DNA of 64,000 nucleotides from NCBI RefSeq assembly GCF_002806995.1, contig NZ_NIHE01000011.1, forward strand, positions 1 through 64,000. The letters run 5' to 3'. The notes under the pieces were generated by a model, which was given only the letters and a program-made list of their open reading frames with translations, did no database searches and was not told where the DNA came from. Position 1 is the stretch's first letter. Every line of letters starts with the position of its first letter. Shown piece after piece: positions 16,864-25,610 of this stretch. The stretch is from Confluentibacter lentus (lineage in GTDB: Bacteria; Bacteroidota; Bacteroidia; Flavobacteriales; Flavobacteriaceae). The translations under genes were made by a program, and so were the position numbers.

Positions 16864-17388
16864 TTAACTTCCCTTCTGCCCCACGAACTGATGGTTTTTA
16901 GATTTAAACAGAATATTAAAACTGGTTAAACTGCCATAAATTCTAGTGATGTATTGCTGTAAATCAATTTTACTTTGTTCATCTAAATCGCTCGCATTAA
17001 TACGTTGTTCCATAACGCGCAACCGGTCACGTACCATCGTTATTTTATGAAAAAAGGTGTCTATAGGTAATTCATAAGGTTTTAGACTGGTGTCAGCGGG
17101 TTCTAAAATAAGCTTGCCACCTTTATATTTATCAGCGATTGGGACTACTTCACTAACATCGCTCCATTTTTTAAGGATGTTTACCAAACTGCTTTCTATA
17201 TCAAAAAAACTCACGGTGTCAACATCACCATCAGCAGCTTCAATAACTTCAAATTCATTATCCAAATCAATGGTTTCCAATCCGTTTTCAATAAATGTCA
17301 CCCAATAATGCTGGGATGTCACATTGGTTATAACCCCTTTGCCGAATTGTTTATGGTTGATTCTTGAGCCAATTCCTAATAATTTCAT
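16864..17388 (-). CDS. Protein with a UvrD/PcrA-tail-like (Tudor) N-terminus
   Basis: 174 aa, cytosolic. The first ~50 residues (IGSRINHKQFGKGVITNV ... WVTFIENGLETIDL) resemble the C-terminal Tudor-like module of UvrD/PcrA helicases; compare VGNLVKHIRFGTGEVLKIEG in the helicase at 43385-45718. The remainder (about 55-165) is predicted helical with no recognised domain. Similar proteins occur in Bacteroidota as hypothetical proteins. The module in PcrA contacts RNA polymerase, so an RNA-polymerase or helicase partner is possible but unproven. It stands alone with its own terminator. Confidence 0.7.
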   Translation of the reverse strand: MKLLGIGSRINHKQFGKGVITNVTSQHYWVTFIENGLETIDLDNEFEVIEAADGDVDTVSFFDIESSLVNILKKWSDVSEVVPIADKYKGGKLILEPADTSLKPYELPIDTFFHKITMVRDRLRVMEQRINASDLDEQSKIDLQQYITRIYGSLTSFNILFKSKNHQFVGQKGS

Positions 17389-17806
17389 AATCCTTACTTA
17401 TTTAAATATCATTTTACTGCAATTATAAAAAAACTTTGTCAAACAAAATGTTTTAAAATTTTAAAATGACAATAATATTAGATTGATTAATTTGAAAGAA
17501 AAATCATAAATTAAATATTAAGAATATGTTAAATTTTACATTTGTTTTTTAAAGGTTGAACCCTATTTTTTGATGGGGTCTCAGTATCAAAATAAATAAC
17601 AAAAAATAGATGACTATTTGCTACAAAGTACATAACATAAAAACTTCTATTAAAGATTGAATTACACCCCAAAACTAATAGGGTATAACACAAAAAATAA
17701 TAAAAAGATTTAAAAGTTAATTAGTCTTAACAAATTTTACAATAAACATTTTAGGCGTTATTTTAGTGTCAAATTAATAATTTAAACCCTTTAAAACCTA
17801 AAAATT
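17389..17806. other. 418-base non-coding stretch
   Basis: Very AT-rich region between divergent genes (the Tudor-like gene on minus, a small secreted protein on plus). No open frame worth reporting, no tRNA-like structure and no exact TAnnTTTG box with a good TTG were seen. A TATTTTAG box near 17762 is a weak candidate promoter for the plus-strand gene. Remote arms ACCCTAT (about 17567) and ATAGGGT (about 17681) pair, but over a long spacer, so I give them no weight. Confidence 0.5.
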
Positions 17807-18172
17807 ATGAAAAAAATATGTCTTTTATTGCTTTTTGCTGTTAGTGTTTCTTTTGCAAACAACAACACTTTTCCAAACCAAAACGAGCCAAAAGTTGGCG
17901 ATGTATTAGTTATAAATAATCCTTCAGGAACTGAATATAATCATATCTCTTTTCCTAAGCTAAATATGATTGCTAAAAGAGGAAAAGTAGCTAATTACAA
18001 AAGTGTTCATGGAAACCATGTTGTTGTAAAAGAAGTGATAACAAAATCTAATGGAAATACCTATGTTGTTTTAGAGAAAAAAGATAACACTCAATTCTTT
18101 GGATTTTTAAAAGAAGTTAAGGCTAATTATACTAAATCATTGAATTCAGGTGAAATATCAGTGGTAAAATAA
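17807..18172 (+). CDS. Small secreted protein of unknown function
   Basis: 121 aa with a clear signal peptide (MKKICLLLLFAVSVSFA, cleavage about residue 17). The mature part is about 100 residues, basic and predicted beta-rich (VGDVLVINNPSGTEYNHISFP, NTYVVLEKKDNTQFFGF). No known family or motif recognised. It is monocistronic, with a long upstream region and a very strong terminator, suggesting independent and perhaps strong expression. Confidence 0.75.
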   Translation: MKKICLLLLFAVSVSFANNNTFPNQNEPKVGDVLVINNPSGTEYNHISFPKLNMIAKRGKVANYKSVHGNHVVVKEVITKSNGNTYVVLEKKDNTQFFGFLKEVKANYTKSLNSGEISVVK

Positions 18173-18195
18173 CAACTTTTTTTAATCAAACATTT

Positions 18196-18233
18196 AAAGA
18201 AGCTACATATTTTATGTAGCTTCTTTTGTTTTT
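18196..18233 (+). terminator. Strong intrinsic terminator
   Basis: AAAGAAGCTACATA / TATGTAGCTTCTTT, a 14-bp perfect stem with a 3-base loop followed by TGTTTTTATT. Confidence 0.9.
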
Positions 18234-18350
18234 ATTACTTAAAATCTTTGATACATTACAATAAAAATGCAACCATTCCGTTTTTAAATTTATTTTTTAA
18301 GCCTTTTAAGGCTATATTAGTCCTATTGAATGACAATTAAACTTAAAAAC

Positions 18351-18833
18351 ATGAAGCTTCTTGTATTATTTATTAAACCTCTAAGTTTTTTATGTTTACT
18401 TATTTTTATATCTAGTTTTTCTAATAGAGCTCCTAAAACAAACATCAACAAAACATCACATTTTAATACCATACAAATAGATAGTGTTTTAACTGATACT
18501 ATAGCTATAGATTCCTCATTTACATCATACGTGCCATATAAAGAAAATGTGCACGCCTCTTACTACCACGATAAATTTAATGGTAGAAAAACTGCTAGTG
18601 GTGAAAAATTTGATAATAATTCATATACTGCTGCCCACAAAACGTTAAAATTTGGAACTAAAATTAGGGTTACAAATACGGTTAATAATGAATCTGTAAT
18701 CGTAACCGTAAACGACAGAGGCCCTTTTGTTAAAGATAGGGAAATAGATTTATCAAAAAAAGCCTTTATGGAAATTACAAAACACAAACTAACCGGTTCT
18801 TTAATTGTACATCTTGAGGTTTTAGAAGAGTAA
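18351..18833 (+). CDS. Septal ring lytic transglycosylase RlpA-like protein
   Basis: 160 aa from ATG 18351. N-terminal hydrophobic signal sequence (LLVLFIKPLSFLCLLIFISSF), a linker of about 40 residues, and a C-terminal double-psi beta-barrel (about 75-160) with SYYHDKFNGRKTASGEKFD and VNDRGPFVKDREIDLS, the hallmark of RlpA. RlpA of Pseudomonas cleaves naked glycan strands during daughter-cell separation. No SPOR domain is present, as common in short RlpA proteins. An ATG at 18330 is in frame, but a TATATTAG box at 18313-18320 would start transcription very near it, so 18351 is preferred. Envelope location. Catalytic activity of this member is not proven. Confidence 0.85.
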   Translation: MKLLVLFIKPLSFLCLLIFISSFSNRAPKTNINKTSHFNTIQIDSVLTDTIAIDSSFTSYVPYKENVHASYYHDKFNGRKTASGEKFDNNSYTAAHKTLKFGTKIRVTNTVNNESVIVTVNDRGPFVKDREIDLSKKAFMEITKHKLTGSLIVHLEVLEE

Positions 18834-18885
18834 CCAGTTTTCTTATTAGAGCTAAATCTTCACTTAAATTTAATAACTAAAATTG

Positions 18886-18893
18886 TACCTTTG
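18886..18893 (+). promoter_or_regulatory. -7 box TACCTTTG of uvrA
   Basis: Exact TAnnTTTG match, predicting a transcript start near 18899 and a leader of about 33 bases to the uvrA ATG. No good TTG is seen at the -33 position. Confidence 0.6.
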
Positions 18894-18897
18894 CACT

Positions 18898-18924
18898 CCT
18901 GTCCGTCAAACAGGCAGGTTTGCC
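18898..18924 (+). repeat. GC-rich hairpin-forming element in the uvrA leader
   Basis: CCTGT-ccgtcaa-ACAGG followed by CAGG and GGC-aggttt-GCC, much richer in GC than its surroundings and occupying most of the predicted leader. It resembles short GC-rich dispersed repeats of flavobacteria, from memory. Regulatory effect is inference. Confidence 0.4.
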
Positions 18925-18932
18925 TATAATTT

Positions 18933-21764
18933 ATGAGCCAATTTGAGGATTTTATTGAAGTAAAAGGTGCCAGAGTGCACAATCTTAAAAATATAGATGT
19001 ATCGATTCCTCGTGAAAAATTAGTGGTTATTACTGGTTTGTCCGGAAGTGGAAAATCGTCATTAGCTTTTGATACTATTTATGCTGAAGGACAACGTCGT
19101 TATATAGAAACTTTTTCGGCGTATGCCAGACAATTTTTAGGCGGTCTCGAGCGTCCGGATGTTGACAAAATTGATGGTTTGTCACCTGTTATTGCCATCG
19201 AGCAAAAAACCACCAGTAAATCGCCGCGTTCAACGGTAGGCACCATCACTGAGATTTACGATTTCCTTCGATTATTATATGCGCGAGCCAGTGATGCCTA
19301 CAGTTACAATACGGGCGATAAAATGATAAGTTATAATGATGAACAAATTAAAGGACTTATTATTACGGATTTTAGAGACAAGCGTATCAATATTTTAGCA
19401 CCAGTTGTGCGTTCCAGAAAAGGACATTACCGCGAATTGTTCGAGCAAATTGCCAAACAGGGTTTTGTAAAGGTAAGAACCAACGGCGAAATAAAAGACA
19501 TCACTAAAGGCATGATGCTAGACCGTTACAAAACACATGATGTTGAAATTGTTATTGATAGACTTAAGATTGATGACTCAATAGATAATGATAAACGCCT
19601 AACAGAAAGTATCAATACTGCCATGTATCATGGTGAGGATGTGTTGATGGTGATTGACCAAGACACGAACGAAGTACGCTATTTCAGTAGACATTTAATG
19701 TGTCCGACTTCAGGGATTTCATATCCAAATCCGGAGCCAAATAATTTTTCATTCAATTCCCCAAAAGGAGCTTGCGACCATTGCAACGGGATTGGTGAAT
19801 TATATGAAGTTAACACCAAAAAAATCGTTCCAGACGAAACTTTATCCATCAAAAATGGTGCTTTAGCTCCTCACGGACCAGAAAAAAACAGTTGGATATT
19901 TAAACAGTTTGAAGCCATTGCGCAACGTTTCAATTTTAAATTGACCGATGCCTATAAAGATATTCCTGAAGACGCCAAACACATGATTTTGTATGGTGGC
20001 AATGAAAAATTTTCGGTAGAAAGTAAAACTTTGGGCGTTACCCGCGATTATAAAATCGATTTTGAAGGTGTTGCCAACTTTATTGAAAATCAATATAAAA
20101 CAGCTGAATCTACATCCTTAAAACGCTGGGCAAAAGAGTATATGGATAAAATTGTTTGTCCGGAATGCCACGGTTCCAGATTAAAAAAAGAATCTCTTTA
20201 TTTCAAGATAAACAATAAAAATATTGCTGAAATTGCCAATGCAGATATTGTAGAGCTCACCAATTGGTTTAACGATTTGCACCATCATCTTTCTGAAAAA
20301 CAATTAAAAATTTCAGAGGAAATCATTAAGGAAATCAAAGCTAGGTTACAATTTTTATTGGATGTTGGACTGGATTATTTATCATTAAACAGAAGCTCAA
20401 AATCACTTTCTGGTGGAGAAGCGCAACGCATTCGTCTGGCTACGCAAATCGGCTCACAATTGGTTGGCGTTCTTTATATTTTAGATGAACCTAGTATTGG
20501 ATTGCATCAACGTGATAATGAAAAACTTATTAATTCTTTAGTTGCATTAAGAGATTTAGGGAATTCGGTTATTGTGGTGGAACACGATAAAGACATGATA
20601 GAACGCGCCGATTATGTGATTGATATTGGTCCGAAAGCAGGCAAATATGGCGGGGAAATAATTAGTATTGGCACACCTAAAGAACTTTTAACGCATCATA
20701 CCCTTACAGCAGATTATTTAAATGGCACCAAACAAATTGAAATCCCGAAAAAACGTCGGGAAGGCAACGGTAAATTTTTAGAATTAAAAGGTTGTACCGG
20801 AAATAATTTAAAAAATGTATCGGTAAAATTTCCTTTAGGAAAAATGATTGGTGTTACAGGTGTTTCTGGCAGTGGAAAATCCACCTTAATAAACGAAACC
20901 CTCTATCCCATTCTCAATGCCCACTATTTTAACGGCGTAAAAAAACCCATGCCATACAAAAGTATCAGTGGTTTAGAACATATTGATAAAGTGATTGACA
21001 TCAATCAATCCCCAATTGGACGAACCCCTCGCAGTAATCCAGTAACCTATACTGGAACATTTAGTGAAATTAGAAACTTATTTGCTAAAATTCCCGAAGC
21101 TATGATTCGTGGGTATAAAGCGGGACGTTTTAGTTTCAATGTGGCTGGCGGACGCTGTGAAACCTGCCAAGGAGGTGGTTTACGGGTTATCGAAATGAAT
21201 TTCCTGCCAGATGTTTATGTAGAATGTGAAACCTGCCAAGGAAAACGTTTTAATAGGGAAACTTTGGAGATTCGTTATAAAGGAAAATCCATCAGCGACG
21301 TGCTTAATATGACCATGAGTGAAGCTGTTGATTTTTTTGAACACATTCCTAAAATTCATAATAAACTTAAAACGATTAAAGATGTTGGACTCGGTTACAT
21401 CACTTTAGGACAACAAAGCACAACGCTTTCTGGTGGTGAAGCCCAACGTATAAAACTGGCAACGGAATTGAGCAAACGCGATACCGGAAACACCTTTTAT
21501 ATATTGGACGAACCCACAACCGGACTTCATTTTGAGGATATTAGAGTGTTAATGATTGTATTGAACAAATTAGCCAACAAAGGAAATACCGTCCTTATTA
21601 TTGAGCATAATTTAGATGTTATTAAAACAGTTGACCACATCATAGACATTGGTTATGAAGGCGGTAAAGGCGGTGGACAAATCATTGTTGAAGGAACTCC
21701 AGAAGAAGTTGCAACACATAAAAAAAGTTATACAGCTAAATTTCTGAAAAAAGAATTAAATTAA
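18933..21764 (+). CDS. uvrA: UvrABC excision nuclease subunit A
   Basis: 943 aa, the normal size of class I UvrA, the damage-recognition ATPase of nucleotide excision repair. N-terminal Walker [10 protein letters not shown] (about residue 36) and second Walker [10 protein letters not shown] (about 651), two LSGGEAQRI signatures and two ILDEP Walker B motifs. Zinc-binding cysteine pairs are visible: CPTSG...CDHC, CPEC and CETCQ...CETCQG. The insertion and signature domains are complete. Cytosolic, working with UvrB and UvrC, which are not nearby. It has its own promoter and an unusual GC-rich leader. Confidence 0.96.
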   Translation: MSQFEDFIEVKGARVHNLKNIDVSIPREKLVVITGLSGSGKSSLAFDTIYAEGQRRYIETFSAYARQFLGGLERPDVDKIDGLSPVIAIEQKTTSKSPRSTVGTITEIYDFLRLLYARASDAYSYNTGDKMISYNDEQIKGLIITDFRDKRINILAPVVRSRKGHYRELFEQIAKQGFVKVRTNGEIKDITKGMMLDRYKTHDVEIVIDRLKIDDSIDNDKRLTESINTAMYHGEDVLMVIDQDTNEVRYFSRHLMCPTSGISYPNPEPNNFSFNSPKGACDHCNGIGELYEVNTKKIVPDETLSIKNGALAPHGPEKNSWIFKQFEAIAQRFNFKLTDAYKDIPEDAKHMILYGGNEKFSVESKTLGVTRDYKIDFEGVANFIENQYKTAESTSLKRWAKEYMDKIVCPECHGSRLKKESLYFKINNKNIAEIANADIVELTNWFNDLHHHLSEKQLKISEEIIKEIKARLQFLLDVGLDYLSLNRSSKSLSGGEAQRIRLATQIGSQLVGVLYILDEPSIGLHQRDNEKLINSLVALRDLGNSVIVVEHDKDMIERADYVIDIGPKAGKYGGEIISIGTPKELLTHHTLTADYLNGTKQIEIPKKRREGNGKFLELKGCTGNNLKNVSVKFPLGKMIGVTGVSGSGKSTLINETLYPILNAHYFNGVKKPMPYKSISGLEHIDKVIDINQSPIGRTPRSNPVTYTGTFSEIRNLFAKIPEAMIRGYKAGRFSFNVAGGRCETCQGGGLRVIEMNFLPDVYVECETCQGKRFNRETLEIRYKGKSISDVLNMTMSEAVDFFEHIPKIHNKLKTIKDVGLGYITLGQQSTTLSGGEAQRIKLATELSKRDTGNTFYILDEPTTGLHFEDIRVLMIVLNKLANKGNTVLIIEHNLDVIKTVDHIIDIGYEGGKGGGQIIVEGTPEEVATHKKSYTAKFLKKELN

Positions 21765-21807
21765 TACATTCCTAGACACAAATAGAACATAAAAATATTT
21801 AAAACTT

Positions 21808-22497
21808 ATGACACACGAAAAGCATCATAAAAGATGGAACGAAATAAAAACCAACGACTCATGGGCCATTTTCAAAATCATGGGAGAGTTTGTTTATGGA
21901 TTTGAAAAAATGAGCCTTATTGGTCCTTGTGTTTCCATTTTTGGGTCTGCACGGACAAAGCCAGAGGATCCAAATTACATTCTTGCGGAAAAAATTGCAA
22001 AACGTATTGTTGAGGCAGGTTACGGTGTTATTACAGGTGGCGGTCCAGGCATTATGGAAGCAGGTAATAAAGGAGCAAATTTAGGTGGTGGTACTTCAGT
22101 GGGACTAAACATTGAATTGCCTTTTGAGCAACATGATAACCCGTATATTGATTCGGATAAAAGCCTGGATTTCGACTACTTTTTTGTACGTAAAGTCATG
22201 TTTGTTAAATATTCGCAAGGGTTTGTGGTTATGCCTGGAGGGTTTGGGACTTTAGATGAATTGTTTGAAGCTATGACATTAATTCAAACCCATAAAATAG
22301 AAGAATTCCCTATAATTTTAGTTGGAACATCCTTTTGGAAAGGATTGTTGGATTGGATAAAATCAACACTTTTAGAAAGCAATGGCAATATAAGTGCTAA
22401 AGATTTAGATTTAATACATTTAGTGGATTCTGAAGATGAAGTGATAGCCATTCTGAATTCGTTCTACAATGGCTCTGAACTAAGTCCTAATTTCTAA
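21808..22497 (+). CDS. LOG family (TIGR00730) protein
   Basis: 229 aa Rossmann-fold protein of the LOG/lysine-decarboxylase-like family. The two family signatures are present: GGGPGIMEAGNKGA (about residues 77-90) and PGGFGTLDELFE (about 145-156). Characterised members release free cytokinin bases from riboside monophosphates; bacterial members often act as nucleotide 5'-monophosphate phosphoribohydrolases. Cytosolic. The gene is 43 bases below uvrA and may be co-transcribed, but without a functional link that I can see. Confidence 0.9.
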   Translation: MTHEKHHKRWNEIKTNDSWAIFKIMGEFVYGFEKMSLIGPCVSIFGSARTKPEDPNYILAEKIAKRIVEAGYGVITGGGPGIMEAGNKGANLGGGTSVGLNIELPFEQHDNPYIDSDKSLDFDYFFVRKVMFVKYSQGFVVMPGGFGTLDELFEAMTLIQTHKIEEFPIILVGTSFWKGLLDWIKSTLLESNGNISAKDLDLIHLVDSEDEVIAILNSFYNGSELSPNF

Positions 22498-22611
22498 ATA
22501 CTTTATTAATAATTTTTACGTTTGCTTGATACTTAACCCAAAGAATCAACTAATTTACTATATTGCTGTGCCTTATAAAAATATAAATCTATTTAATGTT
22601 ATTGCTATAAA

Positions 22612-25440
22612 TTGAAATTACGTTTTCTAAATTTCATTCTTCTTATTTCCTATATAACAGCTTTTGGTCAAAATAGTATTGACCTCAAAGCTGATTTTGA
22701 TATGGAAACTGGACAAATAACAATCTCTCAAACCATAACATACCAAAACACCTCCCAAGACACATTACGAAGTATTTATTTAAATGATTGGAACCAAAGT
22801 TATGCAACTAAAAAAACAGCTTTGGCCGAACGATTGGCAGATGAATATATCAATGATTTTCATTTAGCAAAAAATGAAGACCGAGGCTATTCGGTGATTA
22901 CATCCATAAAGCAGAACAATCAAAACTTAGTCTATAATCAACTTAAAAACCAAATAGATGTTATAAAAGTTGATTTGAATTCTCCTTTGAAACCTAACGA
23001 TACCTATACTATAAACCTTCAATACATTGTAAAAATTCCTAGTGATAAATTTACAAATTATGGCATGACACCTACTGGCGATGCAAACCTAAGATATTGG
23101 TACATAACACCTGCTGTTTACGATGGTAAATGGCATTATTATAGCAATAAAAATCTAGATGATTTATTTATTCCTAAATCAGATATACGATTAGAAATCG
23201 ATTATCCAAAAGGATATTATTTAACTTCAGAATTAGATATAGAAGAATCATCCCAAACCCCTAATAAACATAAAGTTATATTAAAAGGGAATAATAGAGT
23301 AAACAACAAATTATTTATAAACAAAGTTAAAGTTTTTGAAACCTTCGAAAACGAAAATCTAGCATTTGTCACCAATATAAATGATGAAGGATTGGGTATG
23401 ATAGATAAAATTTTAACCATTGAGAGAGTCTCTAAATTTATATTAGATAATCTTGGCGGATATCCCCATAAAAAACTGCTTCTATCTCAAATAGATATTG
23501 ATAAAGAACCCGTTTACGGACTTAATTTTTTGCCAAAATTTATCCGCGCCTACCCTGATAGTTTTAATTATGAATTAAAATTATTGAAAATTGGACTACA
23601 AAACTATTTGGAAAACACATTACTCATCAATCCAAGAAAAGACCAATGGCTTTTAGATGGCATTCAAATGTATTACATGATTAATTATGTAGAAGAAAAT
23701 TATCCAGACATGAAATTTTTGGGTTCCATTGCTAATATATGGGGCATTAGATCTTTTCATGCAGCCGATTTAAAATATAACGACAAATACGATTTAGCCT
23801 ACATGCTTATGGCTAGAACTAATAGAGATCAGCCATTAACTATGGCTAAAGATTCCCTTTTAAAATTCAACAAAAATATTGCCAACAAATACAAGGCTGG
23901 TATTGGCTTTGAATATTTAGATGATTTTGTAAATCATGATATTGTAGAAAATGCTTTAAAATATTATTTAGCGACTACAAAACTTAAACCTACATCCCCT
24001 AAAGAGTTTGAAACTTTTATTAAATCTAAAACAAATAAGAATATTGATTGGTTTTTTAATGATTACATTAAAACTCGCGAAAAAATAGATTACAAAATAA
24101 AGAACGTAACAAAGACGGAAGATTCCGTATGGTTGACCATAAAAAACAAAAGGCATAACAATATGCCCATATCGTTATACGCTTTAAATAATGATAGCCT
24201 TGTATCTAAGACTTGGGTTGAGAATGTTGATGAGGAGAAGACCATTACCATACCTAGAAATAACGCCAACAAATTGGTTTTAAATTATGATCAGGTCATT
24301 CCCGAATATAATTTAAGGGATAACTGGAAATCGTTAAAAGGATTCTTTTTTAATAACAAACCATTACAATTAAGACTTTTTAAAGATGTAGAAGACCCAA
24401 ACTACAGTCAAGTTTTTTTTATGCCCCTATTAGAGTTTAACAATATTTATGATGGTGTAACATTGGGTGCGAAAATTTATAATGGAACCCTATTGAGAAG
24501 GTCTTTTAACTATAAAATACAGCCAAAATATTCGCTTAATTCCAAATCCTTTACTGGTTCTGGTTCAGTTTTTTACATTCACAACATTGAAAACAGTGAT
24601 TTATATTATATGAGTTTCGGCCTAAGTGGCGCATACAACTCTTATGCTAATAATTTATTTGTTAGACAATTAATGCCTGCGATATCTCTACTTTTTAGAG
24701 AAGACAATGACTTTCGGTCGAACAAGAAAAAAGCCCTAAAATTCAGGTATGTTGATATTAAAAGGGACGAGGACACATCAAATTTATTAAATATCACAAA
24801 ACCGAATTATGGCGTGTTTAATGTCAACTTTATTAATTCAAATGACAACCTGATTAATTTCAATAGATGGGTAGCCGATTTTCAAATAGCTGAAACCTTC
24901 AGTAAAGTGTCGTTTAATTATGAGTACAGAAAACTTTTTGAAAGCAACCGACAATTCAATCTGCGGTTTTTCACTGGGGCGTTTTTAAAGAATAATAATG
25001 ATGCTGGCTCAAATTATTTTAGTTTCGCATTAGATAGACCAACAGATTATTTATTTGATTACAATTATTTGGGACGTTCTGAATCTACAGGTATTTTTAG
25101 TCAGCAATATATAGATGCTGAAGGAGGCTTTAAATCTAAGCTAGACCCTGCTTTTGCAAATCAATGGATTTCAACAGTAAATACGAGTACCACCCTCTGG
25201 AAATACATCTTAGCTTATGGAGATTTGGGTATTGTTAAAAACAAGTACAGTAGCCCTAAATTTGTATACGATTCGGGTATCAGAATCAATTTAGTAACCG
25301 ATTATTTTGAAATTTATCTTCCTGTTTATTCTAATTTAGGATGGGAAGTTGCACAACCACATTATTCACAAAAAATAAGATTCAAGTTTACGGTAGACCC
25401 ACAAGCTTTATTAGGGTTATTTAGAAGACGCTGGTATTAA
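22612..25440 (+). CDS. Outer-membrane protein with an inactive M1-peptidase-like domain and a C-terminal barrel
   Basis: 942 aa with a signal sequence (FLNFILLISYITAFGQ). Residues about 20-230 resemble the N-terminal beta-saddle of M1 peptidases and 230-450 the catalytic domain. The HExxH zinc motif is absent; the usual WLxEG is WLLDG (346-350), so a zinc-binding Glu is Asp. Region EPVYGLNFLP corresponds to the GxMEN loop. From about 575 to the end is a strand-rich region with many aromatics ending in ...RRRWY, consistent with an outer-membrane beta-barrel. The start is TTG (22612): an ATG at 22597 is followed at once by a stop. Function unknown; probably a dead peptidase used as a binding or scaffold domain. 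Confidence 0.78.
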   Translation: MKLRFLNFILLISYITAFGQNSIDLKADFDMETGQITISQTITYQNTSQDTLRSIYLNDWNQSYATKKTALAERLADEYINDFHLAKNEDRGYSVITSIKQNNQNLVYNQLKNQIDVIKVDLNSPLKPNDTYTINLQYIVKIPSDKFTNYGMTPTGDANLRYWYITPAVYDGKWHYYSNKNLDDLFIPKSDIRLEIDYPKGYYLTSELDIEESSQTPNKHKVILKGNNRVNNKLFINKVKVFETFENENLAFVTNINDEGLGMIDKILTIERVSKFILDNLGGYPHKKLLLSQIDIDKEPVYGLNFLPKFIRAYPDSFNYELKLLKIGLQNYLENTLLINPRKDQWLLDGIQMYYMINYVEENYPDMKFLGSIANIWGIRSFHAADLKYNDKYDLAYMLMARTNRDQPLTMAKDSLLKFNKNIANKYKAGIGFEYLDDFVNHDIVENALKYYLATTKLKPTSPKEFETFIKSKTNKNIDWFFNDYIKTREKIDYKIKNVTKTEDSVWLTIKNKRHNNMPISLYALNNDSLVSKTWVENVDEEKTITIPRNNANKLVLNYDQVIPEYNLRDNWKSLKGFFFNNKPLQLRLFKDVEDPNYSQVFFMPLLEFNNIYDGVTLGAKIYNGTLLRRSFNYKIQPKYSLNSKSFTGSGSVFYIHNIENSDLYYMSFGLSGAYNSYANNLFVRQLMPAISLLFREDNDFRSNKKKALKFRYVDIKRDEDTSNLLNITKPNYGVFNVNFINSNDNLINFNRWVADFQIAETFSKVSFNYEYRKLFESNRQFNLRFFTGAFLKNNNDAGSNYFSFALDRPTDYLFDYNYLGRSESTGIFSQQYIDAEGGFKSKLDPAFANQWISTVNTSTTLWKYILAYGDLGIVKNKYSSPKFVYDSGIRINLVTDYFEIYLPVYSNLGWEVAQPHYSQKIRFKFTVDPQALLGLFRRRWY

Positions 25441-25558
25441 GACTGTTAAATTTTTAATTTTTTTTAAACAAAATAATCATTTTCATAGATTATCCAATGC
25501 AATTTCAACCATTTACTGATTTTATTTAAAGAATCAGCACTAAAGTAAGATTATAGAA

Positions 25559-25589
25559 TTGTTAGTGCCACAAAAATTAGTTAAATTCG
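25559..25589 (+). promoter_or_regulatory. Promoter of the fused E1 gene
   Basis: TTG (25559-25561), 20 bp, TAAATTCG (25582-25589), one mismatch from TAnnTTTG. Transcription would start about 16 bases before the ATG. The perfect 5-bp stem TTCGC-agaa-GCGAA (25586-25599) overlaps the start region. Confidence 0.55.
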
Positions 25590-25610
25590 CAGAAGCGAAA
25601 CTCTACCTGT

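Noticed and set aside
17566-17690. ACCCTAT...ATAGGGT arms as a structured RNA
   Set aside because: Arms of 7 bp over about 100 bp of AT-rich sequence are expected by chance.
22612-25440. Frameshift or sequencing error as the reason for the missing HExxH
   Set aside because: The frame is open from signal to end without breaks, and the neighbouring motif shows a clean E-to-D change, so true divergence is more likely.
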